Assembly (NCBI GenBank): GCA_903928965.1
Contig: CAIYSZ010000097.1
Location: 1-44,391 of the forward strand
Origin: an uncultured Pseudomonadota bacterium
Lineage (GTDB): Bacteria; Pseudomonadota; Gammaproteobacteria; Methylococcales; Methylomonadaceae
Direction: 5' to 3'
Length of the DNA: 44,391 bases
Every line of letters begins with the position of its first letter. The first letter of the stretch is position 1. Position numbers and translations under genes: made by a program. The notes beneath the pieces are model-generated. The model was given only the letters and a program-made list of their open reading frames with translations. It had not been told where the DNA came from and made no database searches. Of the stretch, positions 8,165 through 16,011 are shown one piece after another.

Positions 8165-9031
8165 ATGAACTTACTGAACTTAAAATTGGCCGCGGTTACC
8201 GTAGCTGTTATGGCCAGCGCTTCCACCCAAGCCGCCACCATTACCGCATGGAATTTTGAAAACGATACGGTTGCCGTTAACAATAGCCCCGCGCCATCTA
8301 CCGGCGCTGGCACCGCCAGCTCCTGGGGCATGAACGTTTACGCCACGCCTAATGTCGGCGTAACCACCGACGATGTCTTGGCGGGCGTGTCTGGCGATAC
8401 CGGCGCCAATGGTCTTTCGGATACCGGCAACATCTGGCGCGTTCGCGGTCAAGCCGGTAGCAACGGCGCGGCCAACGGCTGGTCTAGCTTGGCGCCAATC
8501 GGCGCCCAAGGCGCTGAATTTGCCGCCAGCACCGTGGGCTACTCAAATATCAACGTCAGCTTCGACTGGTATGCGACCACTCAAGGTGAAGCGAACTTAC
8601 AGTTGGAATACACCAATAACGGCACAACCTGGATCAATGCGCCGATCACTATTGGCGCCAACTCAAGCCTGGGCTTGGCTGCGTTAACCAACAGCACTTC
8701 CGCCAATACTGTTGATGGTTCTTATATCAGCGACAATGCCGCGACCAATGGTTCAAAAGCGGGTCAAGATTGGTTCCAAGGCTTAACCGCTAGCATTAAC
8801 GATCCACTGGCGGCCAACAACCCTAACTTCGCCATTGCACTGGTCAACGCCTCTACTGGCGCGGACGACGTTAGCACCAAAGGCACGGCTTTAAATAACA
8901 CTTCAGGCAACTGGCGCTTTGATAACATTGTAATCTCAGGCACAGCCGTGCCGGTTCCCGGCGCCGCTTGGTTGTTCGGTTCCGTGCTGGCCGGCGCTGG
9001 CTTGATCGGCCAACGCCGTAAACAAGCCTAA
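8165..9031 (+). CDS. PEP-CTERM sorting-domain exported protein
   Basis: A 288-residue protein. Residues 1-23 form a Sec signal peptide (hydrophobic LAAVTVAVMASASTQA). The mature part is rich in Asn, Thr, Gly, Ala and Ser with no recognisable catalytic motif; around residues 115-190 a beta-rich segment (ISFDW-like NVSFDWYATTQGEANLQLEY) suggests an adhesive or lectin-like sandwich. The C-terminus VPVPGAAWLFGSVLAGAGLI followed by GQRRKQA has the PEP-CTERM layout: a VPxP motif, a hydrophobic helix and a basic tail. Such tails are recognised by exosortase (EpsH/XrtA), usually in species making extracellular polysaccharide. No exosortase gene lies in this window. The specific function is unknown. 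Confidence 0.85.
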   Translation: MNLLNLKLAAVTVAVMASASTQAATITAWNFENDTVAVNNSPAPSTGAGTASSWGMNVYATPNVGVTTDDVLAGVSGDTGANGLSDTGNIWRVRGQAGSNGAANGWSSLAPIGAQGAEFAASTVGYSNINVSFDWYATTQGEANLQLEYTNNGTTWINAPITIGANSSLGLAALTNSTSANTVDGSYISDNAATNGSKAGQDWFQGLTASINDPLAANNPNFAIALVNASTGADDVSTKGTALNNTSGNWRFDNIVISGTAVPVPGAAWLFGSVLAGAGLIGQRRKQA

Positions 9032-9060
9032 GCAAATCCTGCTTAAGCTGTAATAGCCCT

Positions 9061-9103
9061 GCTAGTCCTGAAACAAGCCTCGCGGCTTGTTTCAGGCTAT
9101 CCA
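9061..9103. repeat. 43-bp hairpin repeat, left copy bordering darTG
   Basis: Contains a perfect 13-bp stem, CCTGAAACAAGCC / GGCTTGTTTCAGG, around the loop TCGC. The same 43 bp recur at 11023-11065 with one mismatch at the sixth base (T versus C). This copy lies 30 bp after the PEP-CTERM stop, and the darG stop codon (9097-9099) is inside it. It could act as a bidirectional terminator, though no long T-run follows immediately. Confidence 0.85.
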
Positions 9104-10170
9104 GCAGCAGAGTTTTTGTCATTGACATTTGGCGAATTAAGCCAATTCTTTTTTGTCAAAACATCAATTGCCAATTCAATTTGCCTTGAAGTAAACTGGA
9201 GCTTATGATTATTCCAGGCATGGACGGCGGCAATGATGGCTGAGGTAGTTCTTATTTTCTCATGACGCCATAGCCAATGAACAGTGGATAGGAGCTCCAG
9301 CCCAAAAGGCGATTCAAACCCTGCCACCAGTTCCGAAACCCGATTGAACCTTTCGCGGGTTTGCATATGATGAGCCAGAAAGTCACTGGCTTCTGTAATC
9401 ACTCCAGGGACAAGTTGCAGTTGCTTATTCGGATTATCGTCGCCGTCAGCGTAGCCGGAAACGAAGTGCCCTTCAACAGCGTGCAATACATGTCTCAGAT
9501 TTTCGGCATAAGGCCCGTAATGCCCCTTTTTGTATTGCAAACGTAAAGGTTCACCCGCTTCCTGCATGAAATACATCAGTTTGTGCACTTCCAGCAAGGA
9601 TACCGTCGGGTCTAATAACCCCGCCAGATAACGTTGAATCAATTCAACTAAAACCGCTCTGCCGGGCGTCATTTTAGGTACGGCAAGGTGACTCGCCATC
9701 TTATCGTTTTCCGGCTCGACGTAGGGTTCGTAAATGATAACTTGCACATCGGTCAAGTTATGCATGGCCTGTTGGATGCTTGACTTCACTTGATTCCAGT
9801 CCAGTCCGCCCAAACCACTACCCAAGGGCGGGATAGCGATAGACTTAATATTTTTCTCTCGCACCATTGCGACCAACGCAATCAAGCCCGCTTCAATATC
9901 TTCTATCCGGCTAGAGCCGCGCCAATGCCGTTTGGTAGGGAAATTAATAATATAACGAGGATTAGCCAACTGATGGGTATCAAATACAAACATGCGGCCA
10001 GGCTGTACTTCGTTATGCTTGCACGCCTCGGCATAAGCCTTGAAATTTTCCGGCCAGGCTTTCCGAAACTGTAAAGCAATGCCGCGGCCCATGACGCCAA
10101 CGCAATTAACGGTATTGACTATAGCTTCCACATCAGCTTGCAAGATGTCGCCGCAGGTAAAAATGATCAT
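9097..10170 (-). CDS. darG: DarG, macrodomain antitoxin (DNA ADP-ribosylglycohydrolase)
   Basis: About 357 residues from ATG at 10170, which has a GAGGA ribosome site overlapping the darT stop; a longer frame from 10212 would overlap darT and delays the macrodomain by 14 residues. Residues 1-155 form a macrodomain: MIIFTCGDILQADVEAIVNT, NCVGVMGRGIALQFRKAWP and IPPLGSGLGGLDW are the ADP-ribose-binding loops. In DarG this domain removes ADP-ribose that DarT places on DNA. The C-terminal 200 residues (HKLMYFMQEAGEPLRLQYKK, then GHYGPYAENLRH) match the DarG domain that binds and inhibits DarT. Toxin first, antitoxin second is the usual darTG order. The last residues are encoded inside a 43-bp repeat. 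Confidence 0.9.
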   Translation of the reverse strand: MIIFTCGDILQADVEAIVNTVNCVGVMGRGIALQFRKAWPENFKAYAEACKHNEVQPGRMFVFDTHQLANPRYIINFPTKRHWRGSSRIEDIEAGLIALVAMVREKNIKSIAIPPLGSGLGGLDWNQVKSSIQQAMHNLTDVQVIIYEPYVEPENDKMASHLAVPKMTPGRAVLVELIQRYLAGLLDPTVSLLEVHKLMYFMQEAGEPLRLQYKKGHYGPYAENLRHVLHAVEGHFVSGYADGDDNPNKQLQLVPGVITEASDFLAHHMQTRERFNRVSELVAGFESPFGLELLSTVHWLWRHEKIRTTSAIIAAVHAWNNHKLQFTSRQIELAIDVLTKKNWLNSPNVNDKNSAAG

Positions 10171-10180
10171 ATCGGCGTCC

Positions 10181-10825
10181 TCATGAGTAATACCAATCCC
10201 GTTTGACTTCAAGTTTTGGATGATGGCCTGATTTCTGAAATGTATTTCTTACCTGCTGATAAACAGTTTGCGATTTTACCCCAATCATTTCAACCAATTC
10301 CCAGGGAAAGCTCATTTCCATTAAAAACTCGGCTTGCTTGCCTTCCTTACAATCCTGCCATTGATTGGTTTGAATGGCTTTCCAATCCAATTGATCAAGT
10401 TGCTCAATATTATAACGGTCTTCAAAGTAATAAGAACCCGCATTCGACAAAGTAAACACCCAACGCCGTTGCTGCCTGCTTGCCCAGTCAACCACGGCAT
10501 AAAAATCCGCTTGCAAGTGCACAATCGGTTCCTGACCGCCCCGATAACTCAATTCAGGATGATTAGCTTGATAAATCATATACAACATAATGGAGCGCGG
10601 GCAAAAATAGAACGGCACGCAATCGCCGACATGTAAATCCGGATAGCTGTTTAAGGTTAACTCACGCAAACGGCGCTGTTTGATGCTGTTCATGCCTATC
10701 GTTGTTCCGGTGCTATTGCTCGCCATCACCAACGCATCGCACAGCAAACCACCCATCTGGATGATGGAAGCCAAACGGTCGGCATGTACTATATGATAAA
10801 GCTTGGGATGGACAGGAACGGTCAT
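10181..10825 (-). CDS. darT: DarT, DNA ADP-ribosyltransferase toxin (DUF4433)
   Basis: A 214-residue protein. The N-terminus KLYHIVHADRLASIIQMGGL is the NAD-binding opening of DarT; an arginine pair at about residues 51-52 (SIKQRRL), VPFYFCPRSIMLYMI at 70-84 and the catalytic-type glutamate at about 166 (KQAEFLME) follow the family pattern. DarT enzymes attach ADP-ribose to thymine or guanine in single-stranded DNA, blocking replication, and serve in toxin-antitoxin and anti-phage roles. The key residues appear intact, so the toxin is probably active. darG follows after ten bases. The gene is visibly less GC-rich than nearby genes, consistent with acquisition. Confidence 0.9.
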   Translation of the reverse strand: MTVPVHPKLYHIVHADRLASIIQMGGLLCDALVMASNSTGTTIGMNSIKQRRLRELTLNSYPDLHVGDCVPFYFCPRSIMLYMIYQANHPELSYRGGQEPIVHLQADFYAVVDWASRQQRRWVFTLSNAGSYYFEDRYNIEQLDQLDWKAIQTNQWQDCKEGKQAEFLMEMSFPWELVEMIGVKSQTVYQQVRNTFQKSGHHPKLEVKRDWYYS

Positions 10826-11022
10826 TCAAGCAACCTCCAGACATCCGGTTGAGGACCATGGGTAACTATTTGCTGTCGCCAAAGTTTAGATGAACGATTG
10901 CGCCATCCGTTTAACATTTATAGGAACCAAGATAATTAAAGGCCCCGGAAGTCAATTTGATAAATGAACCATCTTATCTGTTGAAAATGATGCAGCCACC
11001 AAGCCTAAGTCGCAAAAACCCC

Positions 11023-11065
11023 GCTAGCCCTGAAACAAGCCTCGCGGCTTGTTTCAGGCTATCCA
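11023..11065. repeat. 43-bp hairpin repeat, right copy bordering darTG
   Basis: Identical to 9061-9103 except for one base, in the same orientation, with the same perfect 13-bp stem. It lies 13 bp beyond the nikR stop codon and about 200 bp upstream of the darT start. On the minus strand it is followed by GGGGTTTTTG, so it could terminate nikR transcription before darT. Confidence 0.85.
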
Positions 11066-11078
11066 ACCCTGGGCGGAG

Positions 11079-11546
11079 TTAACCGCGCCCCAAAAATTGC
11101 ACCGGATAAGGGAATTGCTTCAAATCGGCGTCCCGCGCCTGACTTGCCGACACCGGCACGTAATTCACCGCGCTATGCCGCACCCCGGTTTCCGCCGACA
11201 AACGATTGCTGAACTGGCGAATGCGTTGAGTCAAGCCGCGCAAAAAAATCGTCTCCAGGCAATCCTGATTATCCAAATGCACATGCGTTGAAGACACCAC
11301 TAAATCATGCGATTCGTGCTGAAGATTGGCCAAACGCTCGGCCAGATTGCGTTGATGATGGTTATACACATAAGACAAGGTGGCGATGCTATAAGTCGCC
11401 TGATCCAAGGACAACGATTTGGTGGCAATCTCTTTCCGCAGCAAATCGCGCACCGCCTCGGAACGATTGGAGTAACCGCGTCCCATGATCCATTGATCAA
11501 ACTCTACCGCTAATTCATCGCTTAGGGAAATAGTAAACCTTTCCAT
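11079..11546 (-). CDS. nikR: Nickel-responsive ribbon-helix-helix regulator NikR
   Basis: A 155-residue protein, slightly longer than E. coli NikR at its C-terminus. Residues 1-42 are the ribbon-helix-helix DNA-binding domain (RFTISLSDELAVEFDQWI, then GYSNRSEAVRDLLRKE). The ACT-like metal domain keeps the four nickel ligands at one-residue offset from E. coli: H77, H88, H90 and C96 (LQHESH, THVHLDNQDCLE). TGVRHSAVNYVPV matches the family end. An excellent AGGAGG site lies seven bases before the ATG. NikR represses nickel uptake genes when nickel is abundant; no transporter, hydrogenase or urease gene lies nearby, so its targets are elsewhere. Upstream is a short ATT-rich tract (about 11564-11582). 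Confidence 0.92.
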   Translation of the reverse strand: MERFTISLSDELAVEFDQWIMGRGYSNRSEAVRDLLRKEIATKSLSLDQATYSIATLSYVYNHHQRNLAERLANLQHESHDLVVSSTHVHLDNQDCLETIFLRGLTQRIRQFSNRLSAETGVRHSAVNYVPVSASQARDADLKQFPYPVQFLGRG

Positions 11547-11781
11547 AACCGAACCTCCTGATTATCATTATTATTATTATTAAATCACGCACCGCCAAGC
11601 GCGAAAAACAGGCTGCGCCACATTCCACGCGGGCCATGCGGCCGGCTTGACATATGGTGCGTAGGTCGAGACTGCATTATAAGCAAAAAATCAAATTTGG
11701 CATATTAAAAACAGCATCCACACTGGCAAGAAAGACGCAAAAGCACTAAAATAGCCGCCGCTTCCGTGAATCCCGCCCATC

Positions 11782-13149
11782 ATGACCGATAACCTTACGC
11801 TGTTGCAACGTGATCTGGCCGTGCTGTGGCATCCTTGCAGCCAAATGCGGGACTACCATCCGGAACACCCGCAAGCCTTGCCGCTAATACCCATCCAATC
11901 CGGCCAAGGCGTCTGGCTATACGATTTCGACGGCCGCCGCTACCTGGACGCCGTCAGCTCTTGGTGGGTCAATCTATTCGGCCATTCCCACCCGCACATC
12001 AACGCCGCCATCAAACAACAATTGGACCAGCTGGAACACGTCATCTTTGGCGGCTTCAGCCATGAACCCGGCATCCAACTGGCCGAAAAACTGGCCGCCT
12101 TGACTCCGCCCGGCCTGAATAAATGCTTTTACGCCGACAACGGCTCCTCGGCGGTCGAAATCGCCCTAAAAATGAGCTTTCACTACTGGCGCAACCAAGG
12201 CAGGCCTGAAAAAACCCGCTTCGTGACTTTGAGCAACAGTTACCACGGCGAAACCTTGGGCGCGCTGTCAGTCGGCGATGTAGCGCTGTACAAACAAACC
12301 TACGCCCCGCTGCTGCTGCAAACCCTGACCGTGCCAAGCCCTGACTGCTACCACCGCGAAGCGGGCGAAAGCTGGCAAGACCATAGCCGCCGCCGCTTCA
12401 CCGACATGGAGCTATGCCTAAGCGAACACGCCGACGAAATTTGCGCCGTCATCGTGGAACCCCTGGTGCAGTGCGCCGGCGGCATGCGTATGTATCACCC
12501 CATTTATCTCAGCCTGCTGCGAGAAGCCTGCGACCGCCACGGCGTACATCTGATCGCCGACGAAATCGCGGTCGGCTTCGGCCGCACCGGAACGCTATTC
12601 GCCTGCGAACAAGCCGACATCAGCCCCGACTTTATCTGCCTCAGCAAGGGTTTAACCGGCGGCTACCTGCCGCTGGCCGCCGTATTGACCCGCGATGAAA
12701 TCTACGCCGCCTTTTACGGCGAGTATGCCACGCTAAAAGCCTTTCTGCACTCTCATAGCTACACCGGCAACCCGCTCGGCTGCCGCGCCGCCCTAGCCAG
12801 CCTGGAATTGTTCGAGCAACTGAACGCCATGCGCCAAAACCAAGTCACTGCCCGCCTTATGGCGGAAGCGGTCGCCGATTTGGCCGACCACCCCCATGTC
12901 GCAGAAATCCGGCAAACCGGCATGATCCTGGCCATGGAACTCTGTCAGGACAAAGCCGCGCGCCGCCCGTTTCCGTGGCAAGAACGGCGCGGCCTCAAAG
13001 CCTACCGCCGCGCGCTGGAACTTGGCGTGTTGCTGCGCCCGCTCGGCGATGTCATCTACTTCATGCCGCCTTACATCATTACGCCTCACGAAATCCAACT
13101 CATGGCCGACGCCGCCAAGCAAGCCATCCATCACGCCGTGCAAAACTAA
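11782..13149 (+). CDS. bioA: Adenosylmethionine-8-amino-7-oxononanoate aminotransferase
   Basis: A 455-residue class III aminotransferase, normal length for BioA. It transfers an amino group from SAM to KAPA, giving DAPA in biotin synthesis. The N-terminal LWHPCSQMRDY and DAVSSWWVNLFGHSHPHI with paired tryptophans are specific BioA signatures. ADNGSSAVEIALKM, SYHGETLGALSVGD, LIADEIAVGFGRTG and the PLP lysine in CLSKGLTGGYLPLAAVL (about residue 289) complete the active site. No other bio gene is in the window. Its TAA overlaps the rsmE ATG by one base, so bioA, rsmE and the protease gene behave as one transcript. Confidence 0.95.
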   Translation: MTDNLTLLQRDLAVLWHPCSQMRDYHPEHPQALPLIPIQSGQGVWLYDFDGRRYLDAVSSWWVNLFGHSHPHINAAIKQQLDQLEHVIFGGFSHEPGIQLAEKLAALTPPGLNKCFYADNGSSAVEIALKMSFHYWRNQGRPEKTRFVTLSNSYHGETLGALSVGDVALYKQTYAPLLLQTLTVPSPDCYHREAGESWQDHSRRRFTDMELCLSEHADEICAVIVEPLVQCAGGMRMYHPIYLSLLREACDRHGVHLIADEIAVGFGRTGTLFACEQADISPDFICLSKGLTGGYLPLAAVLTRDEIYAAFYGEYATLKAFLHSHSYTGNPLGCRAALASLELFEQLNAMRQNQVTARLMAEAVADLADHPHVAEIRQTGMILAMELCQDKAARRPFPWQERRGLKAYRRALELGVLLRPLGDVIYFMPPYIITPHEIQLMADAAKQAIHHAVQN

Positions 13150-13877
13150 TGCGCGTATCCAGACTCTATATCGACGCCCCGCTGCAAACCGGGCAAACCA
13201 CCGAACTCGACGCGGACGCCGCCCATTACGCGCGCGACGTGCTACGCCTAAAAGCCGGCCAAACCCTGATCCTATTCAACGGACACGGCGGCGAATACCA
13301 TAGCCGGCTGCAAGAAGTCAGCCGCAAACGCGTCAGCGCCGACATACTCCAGCACACCGAGCGCGACGTCGAATCGCCGCTGGCCGTGCATCTGGGGCTA
13401 GGCATATCGCGCGGCGACCGCATGGACTGGGCCCTGCAAAAAGCCGCCGAACTAGGCGTCGCCGCCATCACCCCGCTGATTACCGAACGCTGCGTCATCA
13501 AATTCGACGCCGACAAAAAACAACAACGCCTGGAACACTGGCGCGGCATCCTGCGACACGCCGCCGAACAATGCGGTCGCGCCCGGCTAACGGCGCTGCA
13601 TGAAGTCACCCCCCTGGACGGCTGGACGCCGCCCGCCGCCGACCTGAAACTGCTGCTCCACCCTGACGCCGAACACGGCTTGGGCAGCCTGCCCGCGCAG
13701 CCGCGGAACGTCGTACTGCTCTCCGGCCCGGAAGGCGGCTTTAGCGAACGCGAACGCCAACTGGCGCAAAGCTTAAACTTCACCCCGGTCCGCCTCGGCC
13801 CGCGCATCTTGCGCACCGAAACCGCCGTACTGGGCGCGCTGAGCGCCATGCAAACCCTATGGGGGGATTTTCGATGA
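13149..13877 (+). CDS. rsmE: 16S rRNA (uracil-1498-N3)-methyltransferase
   Basis: A 242-residue protein from the ATG that overlaps the bioA TAA (TAATG); the frame is open further upstream, but only this start gives the family N-terminus MRVSRLYIDAPL. An N-terminal PUA-like part (AAHYARDVLRLKAGQTLILF) is followed by a SPOUT methyltransferase: QKAAELGVAAITPLITERC, LLSGPEGGFSERE and LGPRILRTETAVLGALSAMQ form the knot that binds SAM. The enzyme methylates U1498 of 16S rRNA in the assembled 30S subunit. Its TGA overlaps the next ATG by four bases. Confidence 0.93.
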   Translation: MRVSRLYIDAPLQTGQTTELDADAAHYARDVLRLKAGQTLILFNGHGGEYHSRLQEVSRKRVSADILQHTERDVESPLAVHLGLGISRGDRMDWALQKAAELGVAAITPLITERCVIKFDADKKQQRLEHWRGILRHAAEQCGRARLTALHEVTPLDGWTPPAADLKLLLHPDAEHGLGSLPAQPRNVVLLSGPEGGFSERERQLAQSLNFTPVRLGPRILRTETAVLGALSAMQTLWGDFR

Positions 13878-14761
13878 GCAGCCTACTTAGATACAGCCTC
13901 GCCCCCTTGGCCTATCTTGTTCTCAGCGTGCTGGCCGCCTGCCTGCTCGGCTACGCAATGCTCGGCCTCATCGGCGACCGGCTGCCGCTGGACAAACTCA
14001 TCCCCAAGCTCACCCAACTGCTCCTGATCCTCGGCCTGTTTTCGTTGAAACGGCGATTGAATTTAAGCTGGCGCGATTTCGGCTTCGCCCCGCCGGCCCG
14101 CTTTTTCCGTCAACTCAGTCGCGGCCTGGCGCTGGCTTTCATCACTTTAGGCCCGGTGCTGCTCTGCCTGTACCTGATCGGGGTGCAAGAATACGACGCA
14201 GGCCGCGTCTGGACGCCGGACAAACTAGCCGGCAAAATCGGCCTCGGCCTGCTGCTGTCATTGTTAATCGCCTTTTTCGAGGAAATCCTGTTCCGCGGCC
14301 TATTGCTGGCCAGCCTGCTGCGCCGGCTGCCCGGCCCGGCCGCCGTGACTTTAAGCGCGCTCTACTTCGCCCTGCTGCATTTTCTTAAGAGCGCCAGCAA
14401 AATCCCCTACTCCGAAATCACCCCGTTCACCCCGCTGCAATTGGCGGGAGAAGCCTTCGGCAACTGGCTAAACCCGCAAATCCTCGACGCCCTGCCGGCG
14501 CTGTTCGCCGTCGGCCTGCTGCTGGCCCTGCTAAGATGGCGCTACCCCGCTAGCTTAGGTGTATGCATCGGCTGCCATTGCGGCTGGGTGTGGCAAATCA
14601 AATTGTGCAAGGACTTGTGGAACCTAAACCCGCATTCCGACTACCTGTATCTAGTCAGCCAATACTACGACGGCATCACCGGCCCGTTCGTCGCCGTCTG
14701 GCTCATTCTCGCCAGCGCAGCGCTTTTTAACCTCACCCGCCGCGCAAATCCAAACGCATAG
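13874..14761 (+). CDS. CPBP family intramembrane metalloprotease (CAAX/Abi type)
   Basis: About 295 residues from ATG at 13874, which overlaps the rsmE TGA (ATGA); an upstream in-frame ATG at 13859 lies inside rsmE and is less likely. Several hydrophobic helices are present. Motif 1 is FFEEILFRGLLLASLL (the EExxxR signature, about residue 135), motif 2 is YFALLHFLK with a conserved histidine, and near the C-terminus IGCHCGWVW supplies a further histidine-containing motif. These form the metal site of CPBP glutamic-type intramembrane proteases, which include bacteriocin self-immunity and protein-sorting members. The substrate is unknown. The last 29 bp overlap the 3' end of the opposing acetyltransferase gene. 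Confidence 0.8.
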   Translation: MSSLLRYSLAPLAYLVLSVLAACLLGYAMLGLIGDRLPLDKLIPKLTQLLLILGLFSLKRRLNLSWRDFGFAPPARFFRQLSRGLALAFITLGPVLLCLYLIGVQEYDAGRVWTPDKLAGKIGLGLLLSLLIAFFEEILFRGLLLASLLRRLPGPAAVTLSALYFALLHFLKSASKIPYSEITPFTPLQLAGEAFGNWLNPQILDALPALFAVGLLLALLRWRYPASLGVCIGCHCGWVWQIKLCKDLWNLNPHSDYLYLVSQYYDGITGPFVAVWLILASAALFNLTRRANPNA

Positions 14762-15185
14762 GCAACATCGCCGAAGCCTGAAACCCATGCCGCCGGTACA
14801 AAGCCTGCGCCGGCGCATTATCCCGGTCCGTATGCAAGCTCAAACGCAAACACCCCCGCTCCTTGGCCATGGCTATCGCCGCTTGTAATAAGGCATCGCC
14901 GACCCCTTGCCGCCGGAAGCCCTCCGCCACCACCACGTCCTCCAACAAGCCGGCGCGGCCGCCGCAGGCGGTGGACACCGAATACAACACGCAGGCCATG
15001 CCCACCGCTTGCCCCTCGGCCTCGGCCAGCAAAATCCAACCCGACTCCGGCTGACTAAGAATTAACTCCAAGCCCCGCGTCTGCGCCGCCGCGTCCGGGC
15101 TAAACTCCGCCTCCAAGCTGAACAATTGATGCAATAAAGCGCGCAAAGCCGGAATATCCGCCAACTTGGCCAAACGTATATGCAT
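14733..15185 (-). CDS. GNAT family N-acetyltransferase
   Basis: About 150 residues from ATG at 15185, which has GAGGAG four bases upstream; an upstream in-frame ATG at 15197 is too close to that site. It opens MHIRLAKLADIPALRALLHQ, has GRAGLLEDVVVAEGFRRQGV followed by GDALLQAAIAMAKERGC (the acetyl-CoA binding RRQGVG loop), then LSLHTDRDNAPAQALYRRHG and F, a textbook GNAT ending. The target is unknown; the shape resembles small-molecule or aminoglycoside-type acetyltransferases. It converges on and overlaps the CPBP protease gene and is divergent from the zur-type gene. Confidence 0.82.
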   Translation of the reverse strand: MHIRLAKLADIPALRALLHQLFSLEAEFSPDAAAQTRGLELILSQPESGWILLAEAEGQAVGMACVLYSVSTACGGRAGLLEDVVVAEGFRRQGVGDALLQAAIAMAKERGCLRLSLHTDRDNAPAQALYRRHGFQASAMLPMRLDLRGG

Positions 15186-15328
15186 AAAACTCCTCATGAT
15201 GCTATTTTTTGTATTTCTGAACTATCCTAACGCTTTTTATAATCCAAGGGCAAGCAACCCGCTTCCATCCCCGGCCCAACCATGCCAACGCCCAAAACTA
15301 AAATCGAACTTGCCCAACGCCAGAACGA

Positions 15329-15349
15329 TATGTTATAAAGTTACACATA
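15329..15349. promoter_or_regulatory. Candidate Zur box upstream of the zur-type gene
   Basis: The left half, GATATGTTATA (15327-15337), matches the proteobacterial Zur half-site as I recall it. The right half, GTTACACATA, completes an imperfect 21-bp dyad with arms TATGT and ACATA. It lies about 20 bp before the ATG at 15368, where a repressor would block transcription. A match by eye only. Confidence 0.45.
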
Positions 15350-15367
15350 GAACCACCGGGATGCGAG

Positions 15368-15868
15368 ATGACCAGCGAAACGCATAATCACGAACTCAAC
15401 GAACACGAGCAAGGCAACCACGACCACAAGCATTGCAAACAAAAAGCCATGCAAACCGCCGAGCAACTGTGCCAACAACGCGGCGTCAAATTCACGCCGC
15501 TGCGCCGGCAAGTGCTGACCTTGGTGTGGGAAAGCCACCGCGCGGTAAAGGCCTACGATTTGCTGCAAAAACTCAATCCCGCGGGCTCCGCCGCCAAACC
15601 TACCACTGTATACCGGGCCTTGGATTTTCTGCTGGAGCAAGGCCTTATTCATAAGGTGGAAAGCCTGAACGCCTTCATCGGGTGCAGCTATTCCGAGCGC
15701 GAGCACGAACAATTGTTATTAACCTGCGTGGTATGCCAAGAAGTCGAGGAACGCCCAGGCGAAGCCGTGATGCAAGCCATGCACCGCGAACTGGAACAAG
15801 CCGATTTTTTGATGCGCCGCCAAGCCATCGAAATTCACGGCATTTGCCGCCGCTGTCATACCGGCTAA
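15368..15868 (+). CDS. zur: Fur family regulator, probable zinc uptake regulator Zur
   Basis: A 166-residue protein. The first 30 residues are rich in His, Glu and Asn (THNHELNEHEQGNHDHKHCK), possibly an extra metal-binding tail. A winged helix follows (RGVKFTPLRRQVLTLVWES, then KPTTVYRALDFLLEQGLIHK). The dimerisation domain has two CxxC pairs, C120/C123 (TCVVCQ) and C160/C163 (ICRRCH), which form the structural zinc site. The wording CxxCQEVEE and lack of typical Fur features favour Zur. The gene precedes a ZnuD-like receptor, and zinc-box-like dyads lie upstream of both. Zur represses zinc uptake genes when zinc is plentiful. A 97-bp repeat starts two bases after the stop. Confidence 0.82.
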   Translation: MTSETHNHELNEHEQGNHDHKHCKQKAMQTAEQLCQQRGVKFTPLRRQVLTLVWESHRAVKAYDLLQKLNPAGSAAKPTTVYRALDFLLEQGLIHKVESLNAFIGCSYSEREHEQLLLTCVVCQEVEERPGEAVMQAMHRELEQADFLMRRQAIEIHGICRRCHTG

Positions 15869-15869
15869 A

Positions 15870-15966
15870 TAAGTGAACGACCGAAAGTCCGTTTGCATTG
15901 CTTGGGTAACACAAATCATTGATTCACAATGCGTCGATTACGAACGAACTTTCTGCGAAGCACTTA
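15870..15966. repeat. 97-bp imperfect palindromic dispersed repeat, copy 2
   Basis: Begins TAAGTG and ends CACTTA. The outer arms pair over about 24 bp (GAAAGTCCGTT on the left; AACGAACTTTC on the right), with an inner inverted repeat GCATTG/CAATGC and a central AATCATTGATT palindrome. It is ungapped against copy 1 at 2987-3083. It separates the zur-type gene from the znuD-like gene. Confidence 0.75.
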
Positions 15967-16011
15967 ACAACACTTTCCGCCGCTTGATTACCCAATAGAC
16001 TTCGGTCATTA

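Noticed and set aside
11547..11781. NikR operator in the nikR-bioA spacer
   Set aside because: No GTATGA-N16-TCATAC-like dyad was visible; the ATT-rich tract alone is not evidence.
12975..13148. N-terminal extension of rsmE into bioA
   Set aside because: The extra 58 residues are bioA read in another frame; the family N-terminus begins at 13149.
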